This document shows, piece after piece, positions 6,227 to 15,133 of a stretch of 32,839 bases of DNA. The stretch's first letter is position 1. Every line of letters starts with the position of its first letter. The position numbers and the translations under genes were made by a program. The stretch spans positions 1 to 32,839 of the forward strand of contig JACDGH010000003.1 of the NCBI GenBank assembly GCA_013815395.1, in the 5' to 3' direction. The notes beneath the pieces are model-generated. The model ran no database searches. It was not told where the DNA came from and saw nothing but the letters and a program-made list of their open reading frames with translations. The DNA comes from Parachlamydiaceae bacterium. GTDB taxonomy: Bacteria; Chlamydiota; Chlamydiia; Chlamydiales; Parachlamydiaceae.

Positions 6227-7426
6227 TTAAGCCGGGGATAACAACACACCAAATTGGCAAAATAACTCCACTATGACAAATAATCCCAAAATCACAAGCA
6301 AGGGACGGCCACCTGAAACTTGATACTCCCCTTTTAGGTGCATATGATAGCGCCCTACCCATACCATTAACACCGGAAGCAATCCCAATAGTAAGGCGCA
6401 GCCAAAGCCACCGGCATAATCCAGGGCGATTAGAAATACATGCGGATAGATCAAGGCAAATAAAACAGGCGGAATAAAGATTAAAAGACACAGCCAAATT
6501 TTATTAACAGCAGTTTTTGGTACCTTTAAGCCGTCTGCAAGAAAATCTAATAATCCTAGCGTCACCCCTAAAAATGAAGTTAATAAAGCAAAAAAAGCGA
6601 AGTATTGTCCTACCACATACACAGCAGATACATCTAAAACATGCTTTAATGGATGCACGGCATTTTGCCCCTGCCTTAATGCTTCAGAAAGACTATTGGG
6701 TCCATCTACGGGCACTATTCCTAAAATCAACCATTGCCAAATAACATAAGTGATGAAAGGCAGGAAGCTTCCTATAAGGATTGCTAAGCGAACCTGGCGC
6801 ACATCGCGATGCATGTATGTCACTAAGGTGGGCACAATGCCTTGATAAGCAAAAGCAGTAAAGGTAATGGGAAGTGCAAACCAAATTTTTGACCAATTTG
6901 CCTGTATTAACAGGTTTGAATCCACAAAATTTGCGCCTAAATACACGAAAGCAAAGTAGGAAAGCCCTAAACCCAGCATTAGGAATAAATTTAATGGTCC
7001 AATAATGCGGGCACCGCAGTAAACCAAAGGACCAAAAATGGCTAAAAACAATAATTGTGCTTGCCAGGAGCTAAGCGAGATCATACCTTGTAAAAGATTG
7101 GATATTAAATCACCAGCACCTACGATGTAGGCCAAAGTCAGGCAGTAAAAAAGAAATAAATAAAGACCCCATGCTGCCACTTTTCCAGCCACGCCCAAGG
7201 TGCGCGTGGCCATAGTGACAATATTAGCCTCACCTTTCATCCAAAGGGAGACCTCTAAAAATAGCAAGCCGGTGCAAGCCATAAATAGCCAGCAGGCGAA
7301 ATAGATGAAGATCGATGGTAGAAAGCCTGCTTGGCTTGTAAGTACAGGCAGGGCTAACATCCCCCCGCCAATTGATGTACCAGCCACCAATAAAGACCCC
7401 CGCAGGAGATGTCCAAAATTTGACAT
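6227..7426 (-). CDS. tyrP: Aromatic amino acid permease (HAAAP family, TyrP-like)
   Basis: 399 aa with about eleven membrane segments. The N-terminus carries the family signature GTSIGGGMLALPV, the counterpart of GTxIGAGMLALP in TyrP, Mtr and TnaB. These are proton-driven importers of tyrosine or tryptophan across the inner membrane. It starts seven bases after the glmS stop codon with only a weak ribosome-binding site, so it is probably translationally coupled to glmS. The glmM-glmS-tyrP order matches that in Chlamydia, where tyrP is often duplicated in tandem; here the second copy survives only as a fragment at 3155-3303. Tyrosine against tryptophan specificity cannot be told from sequence. 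Confidence 0.9.
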   Translation of the reverse strand: MSNFGHLLRGSLLVAGTSIGGGMLALPVLTSQAGFLPSIFIYFACWLFMACTGLLFLEVSLWMKGEANIVTMATRTLGVAGKVAAWGLYLFLFYCLTLAYIVGAGDLISNLLQGMISLSSWQAQLLFLAIFGPLVYCGARIIGPLNLFLMLGLGLSYFAFVYLGANFVDSNLLIQANWSKIWFALPITFTAFAYQGIVPTLVTYMHRDVRQVRLAILIGSFLPFITYVIWQWLILGIVPVDGPNSLSEALRQGQNAVHPLKHVLDVSAVYVVGQYFAFFALLTSFLGVTLGLLDFLADGLKVPKTAVNKIWLCLLIFIPPVLFALIYPHVFLIALDYAGGFGCALLLGLLPVLMVWVGRYHMHLKGEYQVSGGRPLLVILGLFVIVELFCQFGVLLSPA

Positions 7427-7433
7427 ATTGCAC

Positions 7434-9281
7434 TTATTCCACAGTTACAGATTTTGCAAGATTACGCGGTTGATCAATATCAGTGCCGCGTTCTTTTGCG
7501 ATATAATAGGCTAAAAGTTGCATCACCACGGCAGTAGGGATAGGTGCTAAAGCATCTGTAATTGCAGGCACCCAAACAATATCATCAGCCACATCATCAA
7601 GAGCATCCTGATCTTCAGAACAATGATCGCAATCTTTTTGAGCAATTGCTATGATTGGTCCGCTGCGGGATTTAACTTCCATAAGATTGCTATGCAGTTT
7701 TTCAAAAGTCATCTGATTAGCACATAATGCTACTGTAGGGCATTCTTCATTAATCAATGCGATGGGACCGTGTTTCATCTCCCCAGCAGGATAACCATTG
7801 GCGTTAATGTAGGAAATTTCCTTCAGTTTTAATGCCCCCTCTAAACATGTGGGGAACATGTAGTGGCGTCCGAGAAAAAAGAAATTTTGGAAAGAAGCAT
7901 ATTTTTTTGCAATACTCTCGATTTGATGAGAGTTATCAAGGATTACTTGCACATTCTCCGGCAAACTCCGTAGAGCATAAAGAAAATCCTGTCCTTCCTG
8001 CTTACCCATATGCCGCATTCGCGCCATCATCAAGCATAATAAAGCCAATACAGTCACCTGACTTGTAAAAGCTTTGGTAGAGCAAACCCCAATTTCCGGT
8101 CCGGCCCTTAAAAAAATAGAAGTGTCTGATTCACGCACAAGCGTAGATCCTTGCACATTGCATATTGACAGCACTTTGGAACCTTTAGCTTTCAATTCAC
8201 GTACTGCAGCTACAGTGTCGGCCGTCTCTCCTGATTGACTGATGGCAATAGCAAGAGTATTTGGTAGAATTACAGGATTTTTATAGCGGAATTCTGAAGC
8301 GATTTCCACTTGCACAGGAATGCGCGCTTTATCTTCAAACATATATTGAGCTAAACAGCCGGCATGCCATGAAGTGCCGCAGGCCACAATAAGAATGCGC
8401 TCTATGGATGTAAAATCAATTGTATCACTATTAAGCTCTTCAAATTCTGCTGTACCGAATTCCTCATTGATGCGAGACATTAAGGCGCGATGTATGGTTT
8501 GGGGCTGCTCGTGAATTTCTTTAAGAGTATAATGATCAAAATGCCCCTTCGAAGAATCCCCAGATGTAACAGGTAGTTTTTCAATCTTTTTGGATATTTT
8601 TGCATGCGTGGAATCATAGATATCTACTTTATTAGCATGCACCACAGCAATTTCCGAATTTTCCAAATAGATCACTTCGCGCGTGTGCTCGGCAAAAGCA
8701 TAAGAATCAGAAGAAATAAAAGCTTCATTTTCACCAATACCGACAAGCAGAGTTGATTGATGGGCAATAGCGATAATTTGATCAGGAAAATCGCAATGCA
8801 CTAAGGCTATAGCGAAAGCTCCCTTTAATAAAGTTACAGCCTTTTGAACAGCTTTAAGAAGATCTCCTTGATAAAACAAACCAATCAGATGCGCCACAAC
8901 TTCCGTATCAGTTTGAGAAATGCATTCAATTCCCTTTTCAGCCAGCATCTTTCGCAGAGCGGAGTGGTTTTCAATAATGCCATTATGTACTAAAGCCAAA
9001 GATTGTTTTTGATCGAAATGGGGATGGGCATTGACCTTACTTGGCTTGCCATGTGTGGCCCAACGCGTTTGGGCTATGGCGATATCTAAAGAGAGATGCG
9101 ATTGTTCAACTCTACTTTCAAGGATAGATACTTTTCCCACCTCTTTACAATGCAAAATTTGACCATTCTTCACCCCGGCTATGCCCGCTGAATCATAACC
9201 TCGATATTCTAATTTCTTTAAACCTGCCAGCGTGGTTTTAACCGCATCCTTTGGACCGATATACCCAAAAATACCACACAT
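7434..9281 (-). CDS. glmS: Glutamine--fructose-6-phosphate aminotransferase (isomerizing)
   Basis: 615 aa, full length for the family. The N-terminal glutaminase domain begins MCGIFGYIG, with Cys2 as nucleophile after Met removal. It is followed by two SIS sugar-isomerase domains with VACGTSWHAG and AISQSGETADT, and the conserved C-terminal tail QPRNLAKSVTVE. It makes glucosamine-6-phosphate from fructose-6-phosphate and glutamine, the first step towards UDP-GlcNAc for lipid A and peptidoglycan. Start at ATG 9281 has AGGTGA upstream and lies eight bases after the glmM stop, so the two are co-transcribed. I see no glmS ribozyme-like sequence; the short gap leaves no room for one. Confidence 0.97.
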   Translation of the reverse strand: MCGIFGYIGPKDAVKTTLAGLKKLEYRGYDSAGIAGVKNGQILHCKEVGKVSILESRVEQSHLSLDIAIAQTRWATHGKPSKVNAHPHFDQKQSLALVHNGIIENHSALRKMLAEKGIECISQTDTEVVAHLIGLFYQGDLLKAVQKAVTLLKGAFAIALVHCDFPDQIIAIAHQSTLLVGIGENEAFISSDSYAFAEHTREVIYLENSEIAVVHANKVDIYDSTHAKISKKIEKLPVTSGDSSKGHFDHYTLKEIHEQPQTIHRALMSRINEEFGTAEFEELNSDTIDFTSIERILIVACGTSWHAGCLAQYMFEDKARIPVQVEIASEFRYKNPVILPNTLAIAISQSGETADTVAAVRELKAKGSKVLSICNVQGSTLVRESDTSIFLRAGPEIGVCSTKAFTSQVTVLALLCLMMARMRHMGKQEGQDFLYALRSLPENVQVILDNSHQIESIAKKYASFQNFFFLGRHYMFPTCLEGALKLKEISYINANGYPAGEMKHGPIALINEECPTVALCANQMTFEKLHSNLMEVKSRSGPIIAIAQKDCDHCSEDQDALDDVADDIVWVPAITDALAPIPTAVVMQLLAYYIAKERGTDIDQPRNLAKSVTVE

Positions 9282-9289
9282 AATGTCAC

Positions 9290-10669
9290 CTAAGATCTTT
9301 TTAGTAAATTAATAGAGTTTTCTAATGTATCAGCAATCGATTGCGCCATTTGATGCACTTGTTTAAATTTTGGCCCTTCGACCATGACTCTGCAGATATT
9401 TTCAGTACCAGAATAGCGCACCAGCACCCTGCCGGAATCACCCAACTCACCTTCGACGCGAACAATTTCTTCGGCTACATTTTCTAATGTCTCGATGGGC
9501 GGCTTAGAGGAAACTCTAACATTAACACAAGCTTGTGGATATTTTTTAAAAACAGTGGCTAGATCCGACAATTTAGAATCTGTTTCAATCATGATGCGAA
9601 GCACTTGTAAAGCAGACACAAGACCATCCCCAGTCGTATTTTGATCGAGGAAAATGAGATGTCCACTTTGCTCCCCGCCAAGACAAGCTTCATGTTTTAA
9701 CATATCTTGAATCACATAGCGATCGCCCACTTGTGATTTAATGACCTCAATACCTAATTCTTCCATGGCTTTGTTAAAGCCGAAATTAGCCATTACTGTG
9801 CTTACAACTTTATTATTCCGTAAAATACCCTGTCTTTTCATATCACGAGCGCAAATTGCTAAAATGGTATCACCGTCCACAATTTGCGCATTTTCATCCA
9901 CCATAATAACCCTATCGGCATCGCCATCTAAAGCAATTCCGACATCCGCATGGTGATTGATCACAGCTTTTTGTATGATTTCAGGGGCAAGGGAACCGCA
10001 TCCCTCGTTAATATTAAGACCATTTGGCGTATTCCCATAGACATGCAAAGTAGCATCAAGTTCTTTAAAGACTAAAGGCGCCACTCTGTAGCTGGCCCCA
10101 TTGGCACAATCAAGAACAATGGTCAAATTTTTTAAAGAAAGGCGCTTGGGGAATGTAGCTTTAACAAATTCAATATATCTGCCGTCCGCATCATTAATTT
10201 TTGTATTTTTCCCAATATCACCATCTGCTGGTAGCATATCATCAAAAGTGCCATTGGCCACATAGGCCTCCATTTCAGCTTCCCAGCTATCGGCAAATTT
10301 AAAACCTTCTGATGAGAAAAATTTAATGCCGTTGTCGTAATAAGGATTGTGAGAAGCGGATATAACAATACCTGCATCGGCACGGTAGGCGCGTGTGATA
10401 AAGGCCACACCAGGAGTGGGAAGAGGACCAACCATGAGAGTATCTACGCCCATAGAACATAGGCCTGAAATGAGCGCATTTTCAAACATATAACACGATA
10501 GACGAGTGTCTTTACCTATTACTACACGTCCTTTTCCAGTGTGGCAACGAAACATTTTCCCCGCAGCTCGTCCCAAAGCAAGCGCCGTTTCAACTGTCAT
10601 TGGAAAAAAATTTGCACGACCACGCACTCCATCGGTGCCAAAAATTTTACTGTTTTTTTTTTGAGACAT
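9290..10669 (-). CDS. glmM: Phosphoglucosamine mutase
   Basis: 459 aa. All four functional loops are present: catalytic ISASHNPYYDNGIKF with phospho-Ser106, metal-binding DGDADR (D248, D250, D252), sugar-binding GGEQSG (E333, S335), and phosphate-binding RYSGTEN (418-424). The enzyme converts glucosamine-6-phosphate to glucosamine-1-phosphate. EQSG and the operon partner glmS indicate GlmM rather than a phosphomannomutase. First gene of the glmM-glmS-tyrP unit. ATG 10669 is preceded by TCAGGTC as a plausible ribosome-binding site. The 120-base region upstream has a TATACT-like -10 without a clear -35. Confidence 0.96.
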   Translation of the reverse strand: MSQKKNSKIFGTDGVRGRANFFPMTVETALALGRAAGKMFRCHTGKGRVVIGKDTRLSCYMFENALISGLCSMGVDTLMVGPLPTPGVAFITRAYRADAGIVISASHNPYYDNGIKFFSSEGFKFADSWEAEMEAYVANGTFDDMLPADGDIGKNTKINDADGRYIEFVKATFPKRLSLKNLTIVLDCANGASYRVAPLVFKELDATLHVYGNTPNGLNINEGCGSLAPEIIQKAVINHHADVGIALDGDADRVIMVDENAQIVDGDTILAICARDMKRQGILRNNKVVSTVMANFGFNKAMEELGIEVIKSQVGDRYVIQDMLKHEACLGGEQSGHLIFLDQNTTGDGLVSALQVLRIMIETDSKLSDLATVFKKYPQACVNVRVSSKPPIETLENVAEEIVRVEGELGDSGRVLVRYSGTENICRVMVEGPKFKQVHQMAQSIADTLENSINLLKRS

Positions 10670-10792
10670 AAATAGACCTGATGGTAAAGTAAGAGCAGTG
10701 ATCAGTTTACTTGATTGCTTTCACGTAAGCAAGTATAACTGGAGTTGGACAAAAACTTTATTGCCCATAAGCCGCTAAATAAGGTAAGACTC

Positions 10793-11758
10793 TCACTTCT
10801 TTACCCAACTTTTGCTCCAATAATGAATTGCTACTGTTTCCTTCATCGGAATAAGAGATTCTGGCGAAGAGCTGTGGTCGACTTCTGATGAAGTGAATGG
10901 GTAAACTAGTGAGCAAGGCAGGAGCATATTAACTTCAGAATGCTCTTGCTCTAAATAGGCATAAATCATTTTTGTCATAAACACTGGTCCTGTAGAAATC
11001 AGCGCCCATCTATTCTTTGTAGCTTCAAAATGCGCAGGCAGCTCTTGAATCATTTTCTGCATTAATGGATGACCAGGAGCGCAGCCAATAATAGCATTAT
11101 TAATTCTTAAAAAAGCATGTTCAAGTGGTTCGATGCCTGCATAAAAATCAACATTTTTATGGAGGACCTCAAAAAAATCAGCATTTCGACACTCAAAATC
11201 TGTATCTACATAGATTCCACCCATCATATAAAGCAATTCCATGCGAAGAATATCAGATTTTTGTCCATAATTATTTACTTTATCGTAAATTTCTTGATTA
11301 ACTAATGCTAGCTCTTTAACTTCTTTATCTGTCCATAATTTATATTCCCAGCCATGCCAATTCATCCATGTATTCATCCACTCTTGATATTTTTTTGGCA
11401 CGGGACTTCCCAACCAAATTTGATGAATAATGCGAGGAATATGTAAATGTTCAGGTCCTTTAAGAGCTGCATTGGCTTTGATAATCGAGAGGGATTGCTT
11501 ATAGGAATTTTGCAAGAGTTTTAATTGATGCATTGTTTGTGCTAATTCAGATTGATTTTTATTTTTATTTCCCAAGCGCCGCAAATATGTCGTTTGACTC
11601 TTTCCCCCACGGATTAATGACTGAGTAAAATTGGGAAAAAGAATAGTTTTGGGATTTGAGAGTGGCATCGCTTGAGAATGAAGCGAGATTGGAATAACAA
11701 AAATAGTTAGGCTAGATATAAGCAAGGCAACGAAATATTTTGTGATGAAGCGAGGCAT
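10793..11758 (-). CDS. Secreted/membrane DXD glycosyltransferase (OCH1/TcdB-type fold)
   Basis: 321 aa. Residues ~8-30 form a signal peptide or anchor (FVALLISSLTIFVIPISL, followed by HSQA). The domain starts at PRIIHQIWLGSPVPKKY, then WMNWHGWEYKLWTD, and the donor-binding block SDILRMELLYMMGGIYVDTD contains the YxDTD form of the DXD motif. This is the layout of the glycosyltransferase sugar-binding DXD family, which includes yeast OCH1, capsule enzymes and the large clostridial glucosylating toxins. Because the protein carries a signal sequence it would act outside the cytoplasm, which suggests a host-directed or surface-modifying enzyme (inference). It follows the outer membrane protein gene but is separated by a strong terminator, so is probably expressed independently. 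Confidence 0.75.
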   Translation of the reverse strand: MPRFITKYFVALLISSLTIFVIPISLHSQAMPLSNPKTILFPNFTQSLIRGGKSQTTYLRRLGNKNKNQSELAQTMHQLKLLQNSYKQSLSIIKANAALKGPEHLHIPRIIHQIWLGSPVPKKYQEWMNTWMNWHGWEYKLWTDKEVKELALVNQEIYDKVNNYGQKSDILRMELLYMMGGIYVDTDFECRNADFFEVLHKNVDFYAGIEPLEHAFLRINNAIIGCAPGHPLMQKMIQELPAHFEATKNRWALISTGPVFMTKMIYAYLEQEHSEVNMLLPCSLVYPFTSSEVDHSSSPESLIPMKETVAIHYWSKSWVKK

Positions 11759-11798
11759 AAATCTCAGATGTAGTAAGTGTTGTAATTATTAAAGCAAA

Positions 11799-11826
11799 AA
11801 AGGGCCTAGCACTAGCTAGGCCCTTT
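11799..11826 (-). terminator. Terminator of the MOMP-like gene
   Basis: Near-perfect hairpin aaagggcctagc - acta - gctaggcccttt with a run of six T on the minus strand after the stem. It lies 44 bases beyond the stop of the 11870-13255 gene and ahead of the glycosyltransferase start, so it should separate the two transcripts. Confidence 0.85.
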
Positions 11827-11869
11827 AATTCTATTCAAACATTAACAATCATGGCTACTATTTGCTAGA

Positions 11870-13255
11870 TTAGAATCCAATCTCAGCAGTTATAGTTAAA
11901 CCTTGAGTTGTCAAATCACCACCACAGCTTGAGATGAAGTGATTCATGTTATAAAACGCATGGTGTTCCCAAGCTACAGCCACAGTAAGTGGGTGTGAGC
12001 GGTTGCACCAGTTACAGCAATGTTCCCACTTCAAACCGATTGTTAAATCAGTCATGCCGCGTGTAGTACGATATTTTGAAGCGTGACCTTCGAAGTCAAC
12101 ATCGCCAAAACCATCGTAAAGCGCGTCATTTGTATAGTCATGGAAATGTTCTCTTGAATGACGATCAAATTTACCGTAAACTAAAGATCCAGCAGCTTGT
12201 CCGAATAATTTCATATTCTTCAGGCAAGGCATTGCCAATTCTAAATCTAAACCGAGGCGAGGTCCAATTCCACGGAAGTTATTTTTCGATGTAACCTCGC
12301 TAACAAATAAGCTTGAACCAAAATCTTGGTAAGCATTTGAGCGATTAGCACTTGCTTTTACGCGGAAATGTTGGTCAATTCTACCGCCTCTTAAGCCAAA
12401 GTGTGGTCTTAAGATGAAACAGCTAGAAACATAAAATTTACGACCCAATTCTAAATCAACGTAATCTAAATCAAGCTTCCATCTACCACTTGCTGAATCA
12501 GGGAATGCGTTTGAAATTCTCTGCCATTCTGAAACAAACACTGATTCATGATTTGAACTGTTATCGCAGCATGCTGATGAACTATTAATATTAGCTTTCG
12601 AATGGAAATGAGTCCAATTTAAAGCTAAATCCCAGCAATTGCTTGGGCAAACAGTAGCTATGCCAATACGAAAACCTGGATCATATCGGTAATGAGGTGA
12701 TCTCTCTCTTGAACTTTCAATTCTTGCTCCACCAGGAAACTGAGAAAGGGATTCTTCTCTTCCTAGGCTTAAACAATCTTGTGATGCTCTCCAATATAGG
12801 AAATCAGCACGGAAGCGAAGGCTGTCAATGAAACCGCCGTTGCAATTTCCACTATTGCTGCAATTAAAATATCCTGGAGGATTAAAAGCTTCTCCGCATG
12901 AAGGAGGCTGATTGCAAGCTTCTTCACATGGTGCTGGGCAGCATGATGAAGGTCCGCCAACCCATGATGATTCCGCATTAACAGGTGAATGTCCCCAGCC
13001 GCCCATTTGGTCGTGCCCAGAATTTGCCCAACCGCCCATTTGGTCGTGGTTTGAATTTCCCCAGTTGCCCATTTGGTCGTGGTTTGGGTTTCCCCAGTTG
13101 CCCATTTGGTCGTGGCCAGAGTTTTCCCAGCCGCCCATTTGGTCATGACTAGGATTCATGTTGTTCATATCAGCTGCTGCATAAGCAGAAACTGATAAAG
13201 CTGATATTGCCAAATAACTACCGGCAATTTTTCCCAAAAAACGTCTTACTTGCAT
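11870..13255 (-). CDS. Cysteine-rich MOMP-like outer membrane beta-barrel protein with N-terminal 11-residue repeats
   Basis: 461 aa. A signal peptide (about 1-27, ending SAYAA) is followed by five 11-residue repeats HDQMG(G/N)W starting at H37, H48, H59, H70 and H81. Next comes a cysteine cluster (SSCCPAPCEEAC and on), then a beta-rich domain beginning FRADFLYWRASQD and ending in Phe (ITAEIGF), the usual signal for outer membrane insertion. I count about 18 cysteines in the mature protein, which suits the disulfide-linked outer membranes of chlamydiae. The LYWRA opening resembles the Legionella_OMP/MOMP-like group. Likely a porin or structural surface protein. It has its own terminator and a long upstream region. 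Confidence 0.8.
   Translation of the reverse strand: MQVRRFLGKIAGSYLAISALSVSAYAAADMNNMNPSHDQMGGWENSGHDQMGNWGNPNHDQMGNWGNSNHDQMGGWANSGHDQMGGWGHSPVNAESSWVGGPSSCCPAPCEEACNQPPSCGEAFNPPGYFNCSNSGNCNGGFIDSLRFRADFLYWRASQDCLSLGREESLSQFPGGARIESSRERSPHYRYDPGFRIGIATVCPSNCWDLALNWTHFHSKANINSSSACCDNSSNHESVFVSEWQRISNAFPDSASGRWKLDLDYVDLELGRKFYVSSCFILRPHFGLRGGRIDQHFRVKASANRSNAYQDFGSSLFVSEVTSKNNFRGIGPRLGLDLELAMPCLKNMKLFGQAAGSLVYGKFDRHSREHFHDYTNDALYDGFGDVDFEGHASKYRTTRGMTDLTIGLKWEHCCNWCNRSHPLTVAVAWEHHAFYNMNHFISSCGGDLTTQGLTITAEIGF
12986..13147 (-). repeat. 33-bp coding tandem repeats (5 units)
   Basis: Five consecutive 33-base units encode HDQMG(G/N)W(E/G/A)(N/H)S(G/N) or close variants in the surface protein. 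The units are highly similar at DNA level (tggtcgtg... cccatttggtcgtgg repeated on the plus strand), so copy number could vary by slippage without frameshift. Confidence 0.9.
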
Positions 13256-13397
13256 AACAATCCTCGTTTTTCGCTTGTTATTAATCTAAAAAATTTCACA
13301 CCTTAGCACTGTTGCTGCATGCTTTTGCCATCTTAAGGCACTTCTCAAGTACAAATGCACTTAAGTCGCATGTCTCAGCTCTAACTATATAAAAGTT

Positions 13398-13426
13398 ACA
13401 ATGCCTTTATCAGTTCTCTTTGTCAA
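13398..13426 (-). promoter_or_regulatory. Candidate promoter of the MOMP-like gene
   Basis: Minus-strand TTGACA (13421-13426) matches the -35 consensus exactly. At 17 bases the -10 would be CATTGT (13398-13403), which is weak; a TATATAGT lies further downstream. Plausible for a chlamydial promoter but unproven. Confidence 0.35.
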
Positions 13427-13733
13427 CAAAAGTTTTTTATTTCTTTTTTGTGACATTGATTTTTTGATTGCTATGGCTTCGGCAAAGCTTAAATGCACCA
13501 TGTAATCAAGACATAGTAATTACACGTTTCTTCAATTTTTCTCAACACTCTTTTTTCATTACACATTTTAAAAATGGGGAATCGCTCCATTTTCTCCTGC
13601 TAATATTAATGCAAAATGCTATATTTTAATGCTTAAAGGATATCACCGCTAGAATGAGAAAAAATATTTATTTTTTCCAGACTTAATCAGTATTTATTCA
13701 TTTATTAAAAATCAATTTAGCTTCCAGTAATAA

Positions 13734-13760
13734 TATTTGGACTAAGCCAAAGTCCAAATA
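13734..13760. promoter_or_regulatory. 10-bp perfect inverted repeat, loop of 7
   Basis: tatttggact and agtccaaata flank aagccaa. No T-run follows on either strand that would make a good terminator. It is about 60 bases upstream of the pcnB -35, so it may be an operator or the end of an unseen transcript. Confidence 0.4.
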
Positions 13761-13822
13761 GATCACTCCGTATGCATAAATTTGATATAAGATTAAGAAA
13801 TTTTACCCCCATGTTTCGCAGC

Positions 13823-13850
13823 TTGACATTTTTGCAAAAACGTATATAAT
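13823..13850 (+). promoter_or_regulatory. Consensus promoter for the pcnB-lpxB operon
   Basis: TTGACA (13823-13828), a 16-base spacer, TATAAT (13845-13850): a perfect match in both hexamers. Transcription should start near 13857, which rules out any start codon before that point. Confidence 0.85.
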
Positions 13851-13903
13851 TGCAAACACTTGAGTTCTTCAAAAAAATCTCATTATGGGAGCATTTTTCT
13901 TTC

Positions 13904-15091
13904 GTGCAGCCTAAAATCTATCAGACAAGCGATCATGACATTGATCCCTCCTTAATTGACTCCGATGCCATTTATGTCATTACTAAATTAAATGAAGCTG
14001 GCTACACTGCGTACCTTGTAGGGGGAAGTGTCAGAGATCTTTTAGTAAAACAGACGCCTAAAGATTACGATATTTCTACTTCAGCCAGACCTGAACAAAT
14101 CAAGCAAGTATTTCAACGCAACTGCCTACTTATTGGTAGAAGATTTCGATTAGCACATGTGCGCTTTGGCCAAAAAATTATTGAAGTATCAACTTTTCGT
14201 TCGGGTGATAATGAATCGGATCTGATTGTGCATGATAACCAGTGGGGAACGCCCGAAGAAGATGTTTTAAGGCGCGATTTTACAATCAATGGATTATTTT
14301 ACAACCCCACCAACCATACAATTATTGACTATGTTGGGGGCTGGGAAGACATCCATAAACGCATTTTAAAAACCATCGGGGATCCCTCTATCCGCTTTAG
14401 GCAAGATCCTGTCCGCATGATCCGCTTGTTAAAATTCAGAGCGCGCTTTAAATTTGAGATAGAAAATGACACGTTAAAAGAATTACTTTACTGTCGCCAA
14501 GAGCTTCTTAAAAGCTCGCCTGCAAGGATCTTAGAAGAAATCTTTCGAATGCTTGAATCAGGGCACTCCTCTTCCTTTTTTCAATTAATGGTGGAGTCCA
14601 GTTTATTAGAACTTTTACTTCCATCACTCACCCACTTTCTCGAAGGAAAATTAGGTTTGGAAGTCTATAAATATTTAAATTTAGCCGATGGGATCAATTT
14701 ATATCGGGGCCGCAAACCCATTGATAGAGCGTTGCTAACTTCATGTCTTATCTTTCCGTTGTTAGAAAATGAAATCAATTTACATAGCTTAGAGCATCAT
14801 ACTAAACCGCACATTGGTCAAATTATGACCATGGCAAGTTCTTTAATTAAAGCACTCTTCACCTCTTCTTTTTCCCATTTCCCTCGTCGCATTCTAGCTA
14901 CAATGAATTTTATTCTTACCACTCAATATCGATTAACACCTCTTTCAGGCAAGCGGTTCCATCGACCAAAGCTGACACATAACAAAGAGTTTGGGTTAGC
15001 TCTCCAATTTCTTAAAATTCGGGCTTTACGAGATAAATCTTATTTAGAAGATTTTGAATGGTGGAATAATCTCTACCGCCAAAAAGAGTAA
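13904..15091 (+). CDS. pcnB: Poly(A) polymerase / CCA-adding nucleotidyltransferase (PcnB-like)
   Basis: 395 aa from GTG 13904. The frame extends back to a TTG at 13850, but the promoter -10 covers that point, so translation must begin later; GTG 13904 has GGGAG twelve bases upstream. The nucleotidyltransferase motif GGSVRDLL (40-47) is followed by the acidic pair in PKDYDIS (D54, D56), then the RRDFTINGL motif and an RNA-binding domain. The basic C-terminal LSGKRFHRPK and FLKIRALR resemble PcnB-type poly(A) polymerases more than CCA enzymes, though the two are hard to separate by eye. It adds A residues to RNA 3' ends. First gene of an envelope operon; in Chlamydia a pcnB homologue also neighbours lpxB. 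Confidence 0.85.
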   Translation: MQPKIYQTSDHDIDPSLIDSDAIYVITKLNEAGYTAYLVGGSVRDLLVKQTPKDYDISTSARPEQIKQVFQRNCLLIGRRFRLAHVRFGQKIIEVSTFRSGDNESDLIVHDNQWGTPEEDVLRRDFTINGLFYNPTNHTIIDYVGGWEDIHKRILKTIGDPSIRFRQDPVRMIRLLKFRARFKFEIENDTLKELLYCRQELLKSSPARILEEIFRMLESGHSSSFFQLMVESSLLELLLPSLTHFLEGKLGLEVYKYLNLADGINLYRGRKPIDRALLTSCLIFPLLENEINLHSLEHHTKPHIGQIMTMASSLIKALFTSSFSHFPRRILATMNFILTTQYRLTPLSGKRFHRPKLTHNKEFGLALQFLKIRALRDKSYLEDFEWWNNLYRQKE

Positions 15092-15133
15092 TTAATTTAT
15101 ACTCTAAATTCTATTTTTTACAGGATTTCCATT

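Larger units (their letters stand above)
13256..13822. other. Long divergent intergenic region
   Basis: About 570 bases between two divergently read genes, very AT-rich, no supported gene. It holds the candidate promoter of the MOMP-like gene (13398-13426), a 10-bp palindrome (13734-13760) and, at its right end, the pcnB promoter. The MOMP-like transcript would have an untranslated leader of roughly 140 bases. Confidence 0.5.

Noticed and set aside
6159..6497. 112-codon minus-strand frame overlapping the tyrP 3' end
   Set aside because: Out-of-frame shadow of tyrP; the transporter frame has the family's membrane segments.
10681..10792. TTGCTT-AAGCAA inverted repeat upstream of glmM as an operator
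   Set aside because: Only 6-bp arms and no clear promoter alignment; too weak to list.
12912..13148. Plus-strand repeat frame (PPIWSW units) opposite the MOMP-like gene
   Set aside because: Shadow of the 33-bp repeats; the minus strand has signal peptide, barrel and C-terminal Phe.
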